A DNA stretch of 64,000 nt from assembly GCA_014706295.1 (NCBI GenBank), contig JACSVZ010000008.1, positions 14,038,159-14,102,158 on the forward strand. The letters are read 5' to 3'. This DNA comes from Lycocorax pyrrhopterus obiensis. Its lineage: Eukaryota > Chordata > Aves > Passeriformes > Paradisaeidae. Shown piece by piece: positions 48,936-63,500 of this stretch. A program made the position numbers and the translations under genes. A model generated the notes under the pieces. The model was not told the DNA's origin. It was given only the letters and a program-made list of their open reading frames with translations, and ran no database searches. How positions within the stretch are numbered: position 1 is the stretch's first letter; each line of letters opens with the position of its first letter.

Positions 48936-51900
48936 CTTTTTAAGCAATTTTTCTCAGAACTTACTCCCAAAACAACTTTATCCAATTCTTTTCACACTCT
49001 TCCCAAACATTATGTCTCTTTTCTGAGTCCAAAATTTTCTTAAGCCCTCCGCAAATTTATTTTAGGTTTTATCTCCATGGATTTCTCATCAACCTTCTGT
49101 CATGACATCCAGAGAATGACCTATCAGAGTCCATCTAGTGAATTCATACTGCTCAAAGAGATGTGAGACTTCTCTGGACTGGGCACACTACTTAGAGAAA
49201 CATTTTCACTCCTGTTCAGCAAAAGCCCAAAGTGCTTCCAGGACAAAGGACTCATTCCCAAGCACCAGATAAATACTATAGCTACTCTTTATCACACAAT
49301 CTTTAGAAAAAAGAATTAAGGAGATTTGCCAAGGCTGCACCAATATTACTAGACTGGAAGTGACCAGCATGATTCAAAACTACATGATTTACCTTTCTGG
49401 ACAGAGCAGTAGATGGTGGGGGTCTCCTAAGACTACAGTGCACTTTTCATTCCTCCTTTTCTAATTCCGCCACTGTCTGGAGGAGGAAGAGAGGCTGTGG
49501 GGGCTAAATCCCCAACTTGCTGCACCACAGCAGCAACAGAAGAAAGGGAGTGAGAAAAAGTGAAAACCATTCACCTGAGGGGATGGGAAGGGCAAAAACT
49601 TGTAGTATTTCTACAATTTATTACCATCTTTTATATGATGAGCATTTCTTGATTGCTGGGTTGGTGTCTAAAGAAAGAACACAGGTGGAGAAATTTCAAT
49701 TAAATGACAGTTTCATTTAGGATATACCCATCTGCAGCACCTTATTTTGATTAGTTCTAATGTGAACTAGCTTTACAATCATGCACTTTTCAGTTTGCCA
49801 GCTGTTTTGGATCCCACTCTGAAGTGCCTCATCCATCTTATGCATGGTAGAGGGTATTCCCATTTGGCACCTACATTAGCATTTGGTACTGCACAACCGG
49901 CACTTAAAAAATAGATACCTCAGTTACAGTACTGTATCCATTACTGAATGGCTACTCCAACAGCCTACCTTTCTTTTTTTTTCTGTTAACAGAGCTATGC
50001 TATCAGTGTTCATTCAATACATTTGCAAGCCGCAGCAATGAAGTATCTGAAGTAAACTCTTCTTTAGCTTTTTCTTTCTCTCTAAAAATATGTCCCCTGG
50101 GCAGATCACACACACACAGAAACAATAAAAAAAAAAACCACTCCAATAAAGATTAGATGCTTTTCTAAATAGCATTTTGAATTAAGTCAAAGAGGACAGA
50201 AAATATCGCCCAACTGAAAAGCCAATCTGAGTTCAGAATTTAAGACGGATGTAACTCGCCATCAAGTGCATCAGCAGCAGAAAACAATTCTTAGCTCATC
50301 AATCCACTGAACCAAAATGATTGTTAAAGTCTCAAAGCATCAATATCCATCAGAATATATCTATTAAATATCTTGATGCCATCTATGTCATCCATGATTT
50401 AACTTCAGGGTAAACATGAAATAGGGACTAATAGAAAATACCGTTTGAAAATACAAGAGAAAAAATGCTAAATTTGTTATTATATGTTAAAAAACAAAAA
50501 CTCTGACTCCCCAAAAAACCCCACAAAGGTTTTCCACATTACATGTTTTATTCACATGCAAAAATTGCTCCTGCAATCTTGAAACAAATCCCCTTTCGGT
50601 TCAGAATATAAAACTCTTGAGATTAGTTTGAACACCTGGGTATCTCTTAATGTACACTATGATACCACTTAAGTACAAACTTAAATGAACACAGCTTAAA
50701 TATGGAAATGATCCATACAGATGAATGACTATCCCTCCACCTTGTGAAAACCAAAATCCCAGTGTTATTGCTATCCCACTTTAAAGAAACCTGTCAGGAC
50801 TCTCACTGGCACTGTGAAAAGCAACATGAATGGCAGAAATTTTGATTGATGTCACTGCCTGCCTGTCAAGTGAAACAAGCAGGGCCAACCTAATCATGTT
50901 AGATTAGAGGATACAGAGATGATACAATATTTTTGTGTTATAGATATGCATGTAGAGTGTGCATGCACAGAATCACAGGAATGTAAACATATCTTTCAAA
51001 TAATACTAAGTATCAGAGAAAGTGTATTATCAAACTATTAAACAAAGCCTGGGGGGCTGGGGTGGGCTTTTTTTCCCTTTTACTTCTGTAATTATGTGCA
51101 AGTAATGTTCATGGATTTTCAAGACTTTGCAGTAGACCTTCTACATATTTTCTGGAGTTCTAATTCATTAGTTTTCTTTTTGTATTGTTATACTGAACTA
51201 AATAATTTGTTTTATGAACCTAGAGTGAAAATGATTCAGCTACCTTTTCTAGAACACAGACTAATCTGCAGATTTAAATATACAGTCAGGTAATCTTCTG
51301 ATAATAAGCTCAATAAATTCAAAAAAATGAGAATACCTGAAGACAACAGACCTTCTGTAAGAAGGTCACAGAAATAAGTGATCTTATCAGGCAAAGCGTG
51401 CAAACCAAAAACATGTCTAGTTCAAACATGAGAGTGGAATATGACTGCAGCTGTCTAATCATTTATCACTGAAATACTTGCTCATTTGATAACCTGTTGA
51501 CTGATAAGTAACCAAAAAGAAGCACCTCCTCACTACCAAAAATGATGCGGATCGTTCAAGCCCTCAGAATAATTTAGAAAAAGGTATCCTAGGAATATTT
51601 GAAAGCCAATATACTTAAATATCACCTGTGAAAAGTTTAATAAACAGAAAAAAAACCCCAAACCACAAAACTAATCCCCCTCATAGCACCCCAAAAAGAC
51701 CTGAACTAACCTGAGCAGGAAAAAAAGCCCAAACTTGTCAAAAGCAGCCAGAACTACATTTCAGTTGAAAAGAGGTAAGTCTGAGTTTAAAATCAAAAAT
51801 ATACTGCCCTTTGGTCACATGGCTACGGAGTTCACAACAAATGTGCAGAAACCATTTCAATTGCATGAAAAACAAATATTTTATCCTATATACTTCAAGT

Positions 51901-54900
51901 TATAAACTTTTTTTTCTAATCTGGGCCCTAATCAGTATTAAATCTGAATGTTCATTTGGTATTTAGTGTACAAAATGTATTCCATAGGACTGAGAAAAAA
52001 TATAAACTTTGGGATTTAGATAACGATAAATAAGAGAAATTGCATCAAATATAATTCTCTTTCTTTGTTTCTGTACACAAAACACAAACAGGCCTGATGC
52101 TGGATTTTCTTCATTTTGAGCCTGGTGCTGAAAGGTACTCAAGTATTTCTCTCTTCCACTGAGGCAGTCAAATGTACCAACACCTTCCACAAGACTAAGC
52201 CTCAGGTTTTTGTGTTTTACCTAAACCTTATAAAACTTAGAACAAGGGAAGAACAACACAATTTGGAAGTGGAGGTTTAGTTCCTTGAGATAGATTGTAT
52301 GCCCCACCTCAACTAGCATTTCATCTTGAGCCTTGAAACCCGACAGAGATAGTATCAAAGCACATCCTGAATAAATTGCTACAATGTGTCTTACACAATG
52401 ACTGCCCACTTGTTGGACAGTAAATTTAAAAGAATTTGCCCTCACCTTTAAGTGCAATCTAAATAAATATATCCACACACAATCCCTGTCCAGCCATGTA
52501 GAAGCAGCTATTTGCACATAATCCACGTGAGCCTCGGAAAGGACAGCAAGACATCACAGAAAGCACCGACTGAAATAAATTTGCTTATATACACATAAGC
52601 AATACTAACATATTATACTGAAAAACACAGTCCAGACAACACGAACCTGGCCAAACAATGTCCCTTTCAACATGAGCTCCTCAAGGCCTTAACCTAAAGC
52701 AGCAAGTTTTCTGTTTGCTCATTCCATGAAGAAACTGCAGGTTCTGCATGACCCTCATTTCTCCAGTCTCAGATGTGAATTTTGCTAGCTTTGGAAACAT
52801 TTTAGGACTTACACAGAAATTTATAAAATGTCAGCTTGAAAATTTTAATTGACTTATTAGCAATATCTCTTCTTTGAATGACCTTTTAGTCCTCTTTATA
52901 ACATATCACCTACTTTTACTACCTTCTGGCTGACAGCTTTTAATATATTCCTTCCTAGTGGATGATATCATCTGTCCTTGGATGGAATTAACTAAAGCAC
53001 TACACATTTAAAAGCTGACATTAATCCATATCCACAGATTTTTAACAGCTGCTGGGATAAATATTGTGTTTCCATGCATTAGGTTTTATATAACAATGAC
53101 TAGTAGAAATAAATTGAGATTAAATATACACTGGCAACATCAAAGCCAAGGAGAAAAAACACTCAGCTGATAAATGCAGTGTTTTAGTGGCTGCATATAT
53201 CAATGACTAAAAATACTTACTATAATTAGCAATAATAATTCAGTTATAGTGCAAACATAAGGTATATTTTGTTACTATGGCATTGCTGTACCTCTCGATA
53301 ATCACATTTTTAAAAAACTTCCATGATGAGAGCACTGGTTCAAGACTCAGGGAATACTTTTTATCTGTTTCAAAAAATACAGCAACTATTACCTGTCACA
53401 TTTCTTTTTCAAATTGTGTATTTAGGTTTGCACTCATAAAAGAGATGAGTAATCAACGGCCTTAAATAGAGCAGGAATGAACACTCCAAGTGGTGCACAG
53501 GGAAGGGAGCACTACAACTTATTGCAGGAGGCACCTGAACAGAACTCCCTGTGAACCACTGTGGAATTCACCATTTGTCACAGTGAAAAACATACAGTTC
53601 CACAGACCTCCCTCCCCTTTCCTTTGGTCTATGGAAAGAAAATACTCATCAGTAAATTAATGAGAAACATTTGCAATGAACTTGAACATGCCTGTAAGAG
53701 AATTCTTGAAAGTGAACAATTACTTTCACCAGAACCTGTTTAGTAGCCTCCAGAATTGTTAATTACTAGTCTAGAGTTAGTAATAAAAATAAGCAAGGGT
53801 GTGTTAGGTCTGCGCAAATATTTCTGAAAATAACAATATTAATCTTCCTCAATACATGTCCAAAGCACTTTATAGAAGTTGTTTGTTATTCTTTTCCACT
53901 CTGTTGTTCTTCCATGCATGCATGAGTTTCTTTGATACTCTTTAAGAAGTTGTGGGGTTTCGGCTTTTGCTTTCTTTTTAACTAAAGAGCATTAAAACCT
54001 CAACCCTCCACCCTTTAGCAAGAGCACCCATTGCTCTTCATAGGGCTTGCTTTCAGGCAAAATATTCCACATGAAATACCAGCATCTCACTAAAATGTAC
54101 AGAAAGAATATATATTTCTTAAAACTTACCTCACAGAGGAATTTTCAGTAGAGATGCTAAGAAGTTCTTACTACAATTTTCATACATAATTGCTAACTAC
54201 AACATCACAGAGTAAAAAGTAGTAAAATAAAATTGAAAGAAATGGATTGATACTCCAATTAATTTACAGCTCCTAATTTACAGTACAGCTAACTCGGCTG
54301 AAAATACAGTAAGTTTTGTAACAACTGAATGAACTTCTTTAGCTATGCTTAATATTTTGAAGGCAATTTTATGCATCTATATTATTCAATATGGTTAATT
54401 CTGATGTTTCAGTTTATATCTCTCTCATGCAACATTTGAGCACCCAAGAGTGAAAGTTCCTAAGGCACAGTTCTAGGACAGTAAGTCATACTGTCCTTTT
54501 GTATGGATACAAGTATTGAAGAGGCACACAATTACACCATTTAGAGTCTGATTCCAGAACAATAAATCAAGCCTGAATTGGGAGCTGATGATGAGATTCA
54601 CTCCCCTTTAATCTTTTTACCCATTCAACATATTATATGGGAATGGGAATAACCCACACAGAAAAAACCCAGCACTTTGTATACTCCAGCATGGTATTAG
54701 AGCTGTAACTTACATAATTGTGCTGACACCTACCAATCCTACATCAAATCTCCTAGGCCTCATACAATAGACTGCAATGAAACTTCAGCTCTCCTTCTGA
54801 AGAGAGACAAAAGGAAGAAAGGAATTCACTGTCTTTGACAGCTTGTCATCAAAAAACTGGGACTCAAAAGATACAACTTAGTGTCTCCAAAAACATAGGA

Positions 54901-55722
54901 GAAAAGTAATGCTTTCCAGGTTTTCTTGCAACTGAACAGATAACCCAGGCTGCTTTATCATATATTTGTGATTCAAAATAGCAGAACTACCAAAACCATT
55001 TTTAAAAGATTTAAAATATTTTGCTTTAGAATTAAGAATTAGTAGACAATTTCCACCAAGAAGCGTATTAGCAAGATATTCCTAGAGAGTTCTGAATCCA
55101 AACAATTCCTCATGTTTATACAAAAAATTTGTGTAAGACACACAGAGACAATAAGGTCACAAGAAACTTCTGAGGGCACAGACTTTTTTTTGTAACACAC
55201 CACATTTGGAAAAATAATCTGGGCATTCAAGATGCTTAAAGAAACCTTTATCATATATTTGTATTTCAACCTGAACAGTCACCTATTACACTGAAAAATT
55301 AAATCTTAAATCTCAGAGATATTCCTGCCACAGCACACTATCCTGCACAGGATTTATTGCCTTTCTAGAAAGATCCCAGAATGCGATTCTCAACTGGAAA
55401 CACCAGCTCTTAATGATCCACCTAATTTTAGTATCAAGCAACGATGTTTTCAGGCTGGACATTTCAGACGCTTCTTTATGGAGAATAAGAGCCTTTAGCA
55501 AGCCAATAACATATGACGGAAGTATTTCCACATACCCTGAAGCTGATGCAAAGCAGGAAATCCTAAGAAGGGCTCAGAAAATTATATTCATCTTGCCTTC
55601 GTCCTGCTCATAGCAGCACACCTGTACAATAGAAGAATCTTCAGAGCCCCTATCACAAGCACTATAAAAGTCTGCCAGAAAAAGCTGCTCCCACACTGAA
55701 AAGTACTGTAAATACGTACAAC
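48936..55722. other. Non-coding AT-rich sequence, no gene seen
   Basis: No gene, RNA or further CR1 recognised. Contains A/CCCC tracts at 50509-50527 and 51647-51672, and a G-rich stretch with three runs at 51051-51067. A weak 'cacagaatcacagg' near 50967 recalls a CR1 end but has no supporting body. Frames on both strands are short and uninformative; the longest is 52221-52526 on -, 101 codons. Confidence 0.6.
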
Positions 55723-55752
55723 AGCCCTTACATCTCTGCTCTTGTAAGGGCT
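55723..55752. other. Perfect 10-bp inverted repeat, 10-nt loop
   Basis: 'agcccttaca' (55723-55732) pairs perfectly with 'tgtaagggct' (55743-55752) around 'tctctgctct'. It looks like a stem-loop but has no T run and sits in eukaryotic non-coding DNA, so it is not a terminator. Confidence 0.8.
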
Positions 55753-58700
55753 AAACATCTCCTCATGGGAGAACTGATAAGTGGTACCTACTGTATGGAT
55801 GCAAATAGGCCTCTAAGCAGCTGAAAAATGTTATGAAGAACTCAATTCTACGTCATGACGTGGTACTACTCATGGCAAGAAGCCAGCACTTGGACTACAA
55901 TGAGAGCTCAGCTGGAGGATGAGGAGAAGCTGGGGAGTGGAAGAAGTCATGAGAAGGGGAGGGAGAGCAACAGAAAACATATTAGCAGTTTGGTACCAGC
56001 TAATGATAAATCAGACTTGTTAATTACATTTAACATAGTTTTAAAATAAAAAAAAGAAGAATGGGCAAGAGAGTCTTTCTACTCACAGACATTAAGCTCA
56101 CGTAAATATGAATTGGAGATGAAATAAACCACAGATTGAATTATTTCCACTGAATTATTTGCTTTTCTCTTCAGGGAAAGAATAGGCTACAAATTAAAAA
56201 ATTATTATATTCTTCAATTGACTGAGATTTGTTCACATTTTTTACATGACTTCTTACTCAAAATCTCCACATGTAGTAAAAAATCCCAGTGTTAGATATC
56301 CCTGGTTTATTATGCACACATATATTATGTATATGGAGTATCACCTCCCTGCCTTTCACTCGAGAGCTGTAGAAGTTGCATGTTCAGGTAGAACCAAACA
56401 GGGAAGGGTTTATCTAATACCAGATTATGAACACCCTGAATTAATGGAGCAGAAAATCCCAATGTATGTATGATATTGTTCTCAAATTACTTCCCTGTTT
56501 TAAAGTGGAAACATATATATACATATAGATAGATATTAATATATAATACGGAAAAGGTAATATATTTATATGGTTTTAAACAAAGCTTTGGATTGAATTC
56601 AATCTGTTACAATAGAAATTTCTTTCTTTCACTAGAAGACTTAAAACGTTATACTATTGCCAAACCTTGGGGTTTGTTGTCTGGAAGAGGTAACTGCTTT
56701 CTTATGACAAAGACTTGAAAGATATATTCCTTTAATTTTTTTTCTCCCCTACTTCACGTTCACATGTGTTGAAACTCATTGCTTCTGGAAATGAAGATGC
56801 TCTGGTGTCAGCTGTAAAATCTGTATCTCACTTCCTCAGACAAGTGGATATTTATTGACAGGGTGTGAGAGAGAAAGAGAGGAGAGACTGCCTGTCCTGG
56901 AGCCAGTAACCTTGGTGAAGATGCAATGTCACAAACACCAAGCCATCATTCTCATAGATGTACAGCATATTATTTAAAGGGAAACAAATATCGGCCACTG
57001 AATGTCACTGCAAGGACACATCTTCTGCCTCTTAACTAAACTTATCAGTGCAGTGGTTTAATATGGTACCTTTTTCATCCTCCCCTCAAATTCATCTTAC
57101 AGAGCAGCTCTTGACACTACCAGAGAGCAGTCAAGACTAAGATTTAGTGACGTCTGCTTCAAACAGATCTAGATTTATTGACATTTGTTGCCTGCTTCTT
57201 CTCTCAGTAACTGCACACAGGATTAATTTTAACCATTTCTTAAACTCTGGGAAACTGCATACTTACAGTAAAACAAAATCAGACACCCAAATCAGTGCTA
57301 CGTTTCGATATCCACTTTTAATTAGAGGATCAGAACTTTAATTGTAAGACCTTTAACACAAGAGGAAGGTTTTGCTGGAATTTGGATGAAAAAGGCACAC
57401 ACCAATCCCTTTTCAAAAGGAAATCCTTTTTCAGTAGGAAGGGAGGATTTATACCTCAGTGGTTTACAGAAACATGTGATTAACAGCTGTACATGAAAAT
57501 ACTGCAGGAGGAAAAAAGCCTCATCTTTTAATAACTACTTCAGTAGTGAAATATTGCACGACTAATTCAGCCTTTATTAATTACAATGACCTGTACCTTG
57601 TAATAACTTCTAAACTCCCAAATTAATACACACTCTAATGCTTCTACTTTCCTACAAAAATTCTTAGTGGCTGAATAACAGAAATCTCTTTCCACAAGGA
57701 TACATAATTATCTTGGTGTTAATTCTTATAAATTATATGAACTGATTGAACTCATGTTTTTCAAGTTTAGAAGTGACACTCAGAACTCAACTACACAATG
57801 ATATAAATGCTTGAGCTTGTGTACAGTATAGACACAGACATCTCTTCACAATACAGAAAAACCCATTTACATCTCTATTTTAAAAGAATGGAGAGATGAG
57901 TACACTCTCCTGACTCTCCTAATGTTAGGCAGAAGTATAAACTTGCGGTGTTCTGTAAAAGATTAACTACTAAATGAAAAAGAACTGCTGGATGTAAATT
58001 TAGAAGTCCAAAAACACCCAAGAGGCAGAACTGTAATTATTGCTGATGGAAGCTGTTTAAGACCAAAAATACATTTCCATTAACAATCAAAATTAGTTTT
58101 GATTGCCTTTTTCTCAAGTATTCAATGAATAACCTTTGATGATAGCACATGATAATGATTCATTAGAAAAAAACTAATTTGTGTTTCAGAAGTATGCATA
58201 TTAAAAAAAGAGTCAGAAATCATACCAACTAAAATCAAATGCCAGAAGATGCAGAGGACTGTTTGGAGATGAATAATATTCCGGAATAAGAGACTTACCA
58301 TCCAAGTACCTCCTGTACTTGTGCATACAGTTTTACAGAAGAATGATATTAAGATGTATTAATCAAAGTAATTTATGCTTTGCTTTACAAGATATAAATC
58401 CCTCCAAATTGTAGTATCTACTCAGTGTTATCAAAAGTATATTTGGTGGGAGAAGCACCACTGAGTACAGAAAAGCCGTAAAACCTGTCTGCAGACTACA
58501 CAACAGATATACATCAGCTCAAAACTTGGATGACAAAACGCAGGGCTTTTACGGAATTTCTACATGCCAGGAAAACACACTTTATTTTATGGGAAAAGGC
58601 TGCAGTGTATCCTTATAACAATATAAATCTTCAGAACCCTTGTGATGATATCTAATTTACGTGGCTGTCACTGGAAAATGTGGTATAGTGAATTATACAC

Positions 58701-60580
58701 AATACTAAGCTTAATTATGAACAGTAACCTAGAGATCTTGATTAGAAATCATTTGCTCACGACATTCAGAGTCTGTAAAAACAATGATGAATTTATATAG
58801 CACACAGCAATTCCAAATAAATTATTCCTAGAAAATCAAAAGGAAGGTATAGATTATATAAGAAATTATTTCTTAAGATCGCTGCCAAATTTTAACTACA
58901 CCATCAAATACAGAGTCAAAGTACAGCCTGCTTTACATAAAAATAGCTCCCTAATATTCACATCAATTCTTTCCATGTTCAAAAGCAGGCATTTACAAAC
59001 TGTGGGCCAGATCCCAATGGAGATGCAGAATTGGAGGTATTTCATCGGCAAACCCCTGACAGAAGCTCTCAGATGCATTGCCATTCCCACCACTACCACT
59101 GCAGTTTTTCACTCTACTCCAGCTACCTGAATAGGTTTTCAGAAGGATGTGGGGCAGAGAGGGGCTTTCCCAGCACACTTCAGAATCCCTCAGAAGGGCA
59201 GGTTCAGTACCCTTCTAGCTTGCATGTGTTAAAGGCTTCTCACAAAGGGTAGCCCAGTTGTGTTTGTCAAAACTCAGGGTTTCTGTCTCCCTTGCCGCAA
59301 AAGGGACACTCAGGATGACTACATTGCGACATAAAACTAAATCAAGGAAGATTTGATGTGGTCAGATGATCCTTAAATGAAGGAGGGTCTCTGAGAAATA
59401 ATAATTTTTAACATTAGCATTGCTTCATCTTGAGTGCAAAGTAAACATAAATAAAATGTTAAATTATAAAGATCACTTGCATTATTTTACATAAGGGAAA
59501 AATTCATCATCAGTATTGTGAAGCATTCACCATTTTACCCTAGCTAAGTCCAGTCCCTAACTTCTTAAGCAAAACCCTCTTTCAGTTGAAGAGACCTCCT
59601 GAACTATACTATTTTATTTCAGAGAAAGACCTTATATGTAGAAAAAGATTACATAAATCATTATTACAACAGTAAACATGTAAATTCTGATCAATAAGTA
59701 CTTGCCTCCCCCTCCCCCCAACACTAACAGCTGCAATAAAGCTTTAAATGTAAAGCTGAGCACAACCAGCCATAAAAGTATGTAAAATAAATGAGGATAA
59801 CATAATGAGCGAATCCAACATTCATCTCATAAATATAACATAACGACCACAACTAAAATGTCAGAGAATCTAATAAATCAATATGGTAGGACAGAGCTAT
59901 CTTTACGCTTAGCATACATAAAAATATATTTACATGCAGGCTTTTTTTTATTTTGTTCTTTTTTTTAAAATCAAGGATCAAACAAGAAATATTATAAGAA
60001 ACTTAACTCCTTATTCGCTTCATTATTCAAAATCTGACGCTATTTTTATTTTGGGTTTCTTTACAACTGTAGAGAGCAGACAACAGTTTTTCCCCCATGA
60101 AAATAACAAATCAAATTACATTATTAATTAGCATATGAAGTAAAATGAAAGTATGTGTTCAGCCCCTTGAATGGACAATTCAGAGATACTGTTTGAAAGA
60201 GTATCTACAAGAGCAGGTGGAGAATTTTATATAAATTCAAAAATTTTTAGAAAGCCAGATGTTTTGAAAATCAATTTATGACAGCACACATTTTCTTAAT
60301 ATCATCTGAGAATTTACATCAGGTATTTAACTACAGGTTACACAGTTGTGGCAATACTAAATCTGTTTTATCTGCTGTTTGAAAACATCCATGCACAACA
60401 GCTACAATAACAAAACATTGTGCAGACTCAACAAAAGCCAGCTTTGTTCCAACCCTATCCCTGATTAAATTTTAAATTCAACAAGTTTTGAGATCCTTAT
60501 ACCTTGTTAGTATTTTAAGGAGATAACCCACTGAGAGACCACAAGATAAAGCAAGATTTACAAGATATTGCAGCATATGC
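55753..60580. other. Non-coding AT-rich sequence, no gene seen
   Basis: No gene or repeat family recognised. AT-rich simple repeat at 56511-56548. A short inverted repeat, 'caatcaaaa' / 'ttttgattg', with a 4-base spacer lies at 58084-58105. Slightly GC-richer sequence at 58990-59260 holds overlapping open frames on both strands with no recognisable product. Confidence 0.6.
56511..56548. repeat. AT-rich simple repeat (ATATAC/TAGA mixture)
   Basis: Imperfect ATAT, ACAT and TAGATAGA units over about 38 bases. Confidence 0.75.
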
Positions 60581-63500
60581 TCATCAAAACCCATTCTGTG
60601 TCCCTGAACTGGACTTTTGCTCAATCTTTTGCATTCTCTTGCCATGTTGTTCCACCAAGTGACACCCATGGCATCAGTGGAAACACGTCCCAGTAATGCC
60701 GCTGAAAGGCACAAGATTGGCGTTAGAGCAGCTGGGACACGGACACAGCAGGTCAACATTTCCCTTGGTTTGCCTCCACCACTCAGAGAACTCAGCATGA
60801 GAGCAAAAGCCTTTCATTTGGCTTCAGTACCACTCTCAAAATGGCCACTTCTGTTGTTCATTAGGGTTATGTACTATTTATAGAGCTACAGCAGTGTTTT
60901 TACTAGAAGGGCTGTGCAATCAAATACACACCATGAGACTGTAGCCAATGGCTGTTGACTCTCAAGCATTCAAACACATCATCCCAGGCAATAAACAAAA
61001 ATTTCTATGTGCTCCTTACAACCAGGTATCTCCAAGAGCTGAGTAGAGAAGACCATGCTTCCCTATTATAGTGACCTTTAAAAGTGTCTACGTAGACATT
61101 TAATCTAAACTAGCCATTAATTATTACAGCCAGAATTAAACACTAAGTTACACAACTGCCTGCCCTTTGCATTACACCCTGCTGGCTCCTCCACCATAGC
61201 ATGAGTTCCTTCTCAAGTATTCCGTGGTTCAGTGTAACTCACTATTGCAATGTAAAGAAGATTAGCACTGTCAGTCATTTTTGTCTCAGACCAGTTAGTA
61301 AAACTATTATCAGTTATTATCCAAGTCTGGACATTGTGGAAGTATCTTTTCATTACAACTACTAAACACTTTCCAGTAGATTCTGCTTTTCTTATCTGTC
61401 AGTGCCTTGTGGAGAAGCCTTACAGTGAACCTTACTCCCACAGTCAGGAAATTAATTACTTGCTTAAACTTACTCCTACAGTGAAGAAAAAAAAAATGGT
61501 TCTCTCAGCCACCACTGTTGTCAACCTGAAGAGTTGTGTAAGTCTTGCCATCTTCTAGACTTCTCTTCATACTGCCTTTCTCTCATAGAGACCACAATGG
61601 AACTACTTAAACATTTATCAAATTTGCCTTGCAACAAAATTCAACACACAGGTTAAGTAACTGTTCTTGAAGTTAGCAAGAGAATCAAATTCATCACCTT
61701 GTATCAAAGCACGGAACAGCAATTTTCTAAGGATTGTCTCTTTCCTAACGAGAAAAGACAGAAGAAAGTTGGAGACTGTTCAGTAGCACCCTATATCAAA
61801 TAGCATATAGGACATACAGGACTTGCTAAGTGGATCAATGCCATTAAAATGAGCTACACCTCCTAAAGCAGAACGGCAGCTAATAGGTTTCTTCAGTAAA
61901 AACACAACATTGCTTCTTTTGATTGTTAACTTGTATACAAGTCTGTAAAATATGAACACAAATTCATCTAAAGTACATCCAGCTGAAGGGAAACCTTCAG
62001 GACACTGCACTCAAATATGATGACACAGACAATCAAAACCAAGAAATCCTGACACTAGACCACTTCAGGGAAGGTGTGAAAGAGGTATTGACAATGAGTT
62101 TGAGACTGACATTTGCAACCACTTACTGGACTGCTCCCTACACTCACCCATTGCTAATTAGTACTGACATACGAATCAAACACCTGTATCCAAGCAAATC
62201 TAATGCAACTTAGGTTTATTTTTAAAATAAGTAACTCAATCACCACAGTAATTGCTCAAGTACAGTTGTTCGCATTTTCTCAACAAAGAACTTTCTTTTG
62301 CTCTAGCAGTCTTTTGCCATCACTAGATTATAAATAATCATAATAGAAACATATTGGACAATAGAACTGAAAGCTCACATCTCAAAGACAGCCTTCCTGA
62401 CTAGCATCTTTCACAGACTAATTCATAAATTACCTGAATTTTGACTTATCCATATTCTAAAAGCATTCTTCCATTTACAATGTGTAATGTACTTAAGCAA
62501 ACACTGCATACAATAACCACTTAAAAACGTTACTTTGTGTTGGCAGATAAAGACATTTTTACTATACTAATAACTTTATTTCTCTTTACTTCACCCAATT
62601 TATCTTGTTTTAGCTGAAAACAGTGAAAACTTTCTAGTTATTATGAGAATAGACAGAAGTCCTTTGAAAAAAAATTGACTGCATGCAGATTGTTCTCCTT
62701 CACAATGTTACCTCAAAGATATGGATTTATCCCCTTTAGATCCTCCACAACTCGCATCGCTCAAAACTTAAAATACTACTTTATTTGTACCAATAGTTTA
62801 ATGGTACTGATGTTTCCGACAATGTGTCTGCACATTTTAATCTGTCAGTTTTGAGAATGAGGATGCTACTAAAAGGGCACTTATGGACAGAGTGGGCATG
62901 CAGAGGTTTTCAGTTGATCCACGGTATTGAAGTGTAGCAAGTGCACAAGTTAAAAGAAATCAAAGATTAAAGCCCTACCATATTACAAACAAACATTTAC
63001 AGGTACTTAGATCTTAAACTGAATAAAAATTTTCAAATTCTCAAGAAAGTCACATCTATTAGCCAATAGGAATAGGAACAGAGTTTTAGAATTCAACAAA
63101 TTCCTGGAACGAGGAATATTTTTGCATATTAAGTTGCATTGATTAACCAAAAGTGTGCAATACTGCCTATAAAAAGAGAAATAATGTGCAAATATAATAT
63201 GAGGAAGTTTAATTTTCAGGAGTAAGGAGATGGACATGTTCGAAAGTGCAAGTTCCAGTTTCACTGTCTTACATTTCGGTGCTTTTCCAAAATAGCTAAA
63301 AAACATACAAGAACCTATCTAGTTCCCAGATCTATTGATAAATGGAAGATCCACCACACAGAACTGCAAATGAAAATAACCACTGAATTTGTCATTGGTT
63401 TTTAAAAAGAAAAAAAACCAGAGTACACCATATAGGCATGTATAAATAAATGAAGTCAGAAGAGAGGCGTGCAGGAGAGAAGAACACTGCAGTTAAAATT

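Noticed and set aside
48685..49026. 113-codon open frame on +
   Set aside because: Its middle is antisense CR1 sequence (48834-48935).
50967..50985. 'cacagaatcacagg' recalling a CR1 3' tip
   Set aside because: No adjoining CR1 body on either side; too short to support.
55723..55752. Stem-loop as an intrinsic terminator
   Set aside because: No T run follows, and the window is eukaryotic nuclear DNA.
60444..60470. 'ttccaaccctatccctga' recalling a CR1 3' end
   Set aside because: No upstream CR1 3'-UTR landmarks.
60478..60883. Overlapping 106-codon (-) and 88-codon (+) open frames in a GC-richer patch
   Set aside because: GC-richer sequence has fewer stops on both strands; neither product resembles a known protein.
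61250..61275. 'aaagaagattagcactgtc' recalling a U6 snRNA segment
   Set aside because: Only a short match; the rest of U6 and its promoter and terminator text are absent.
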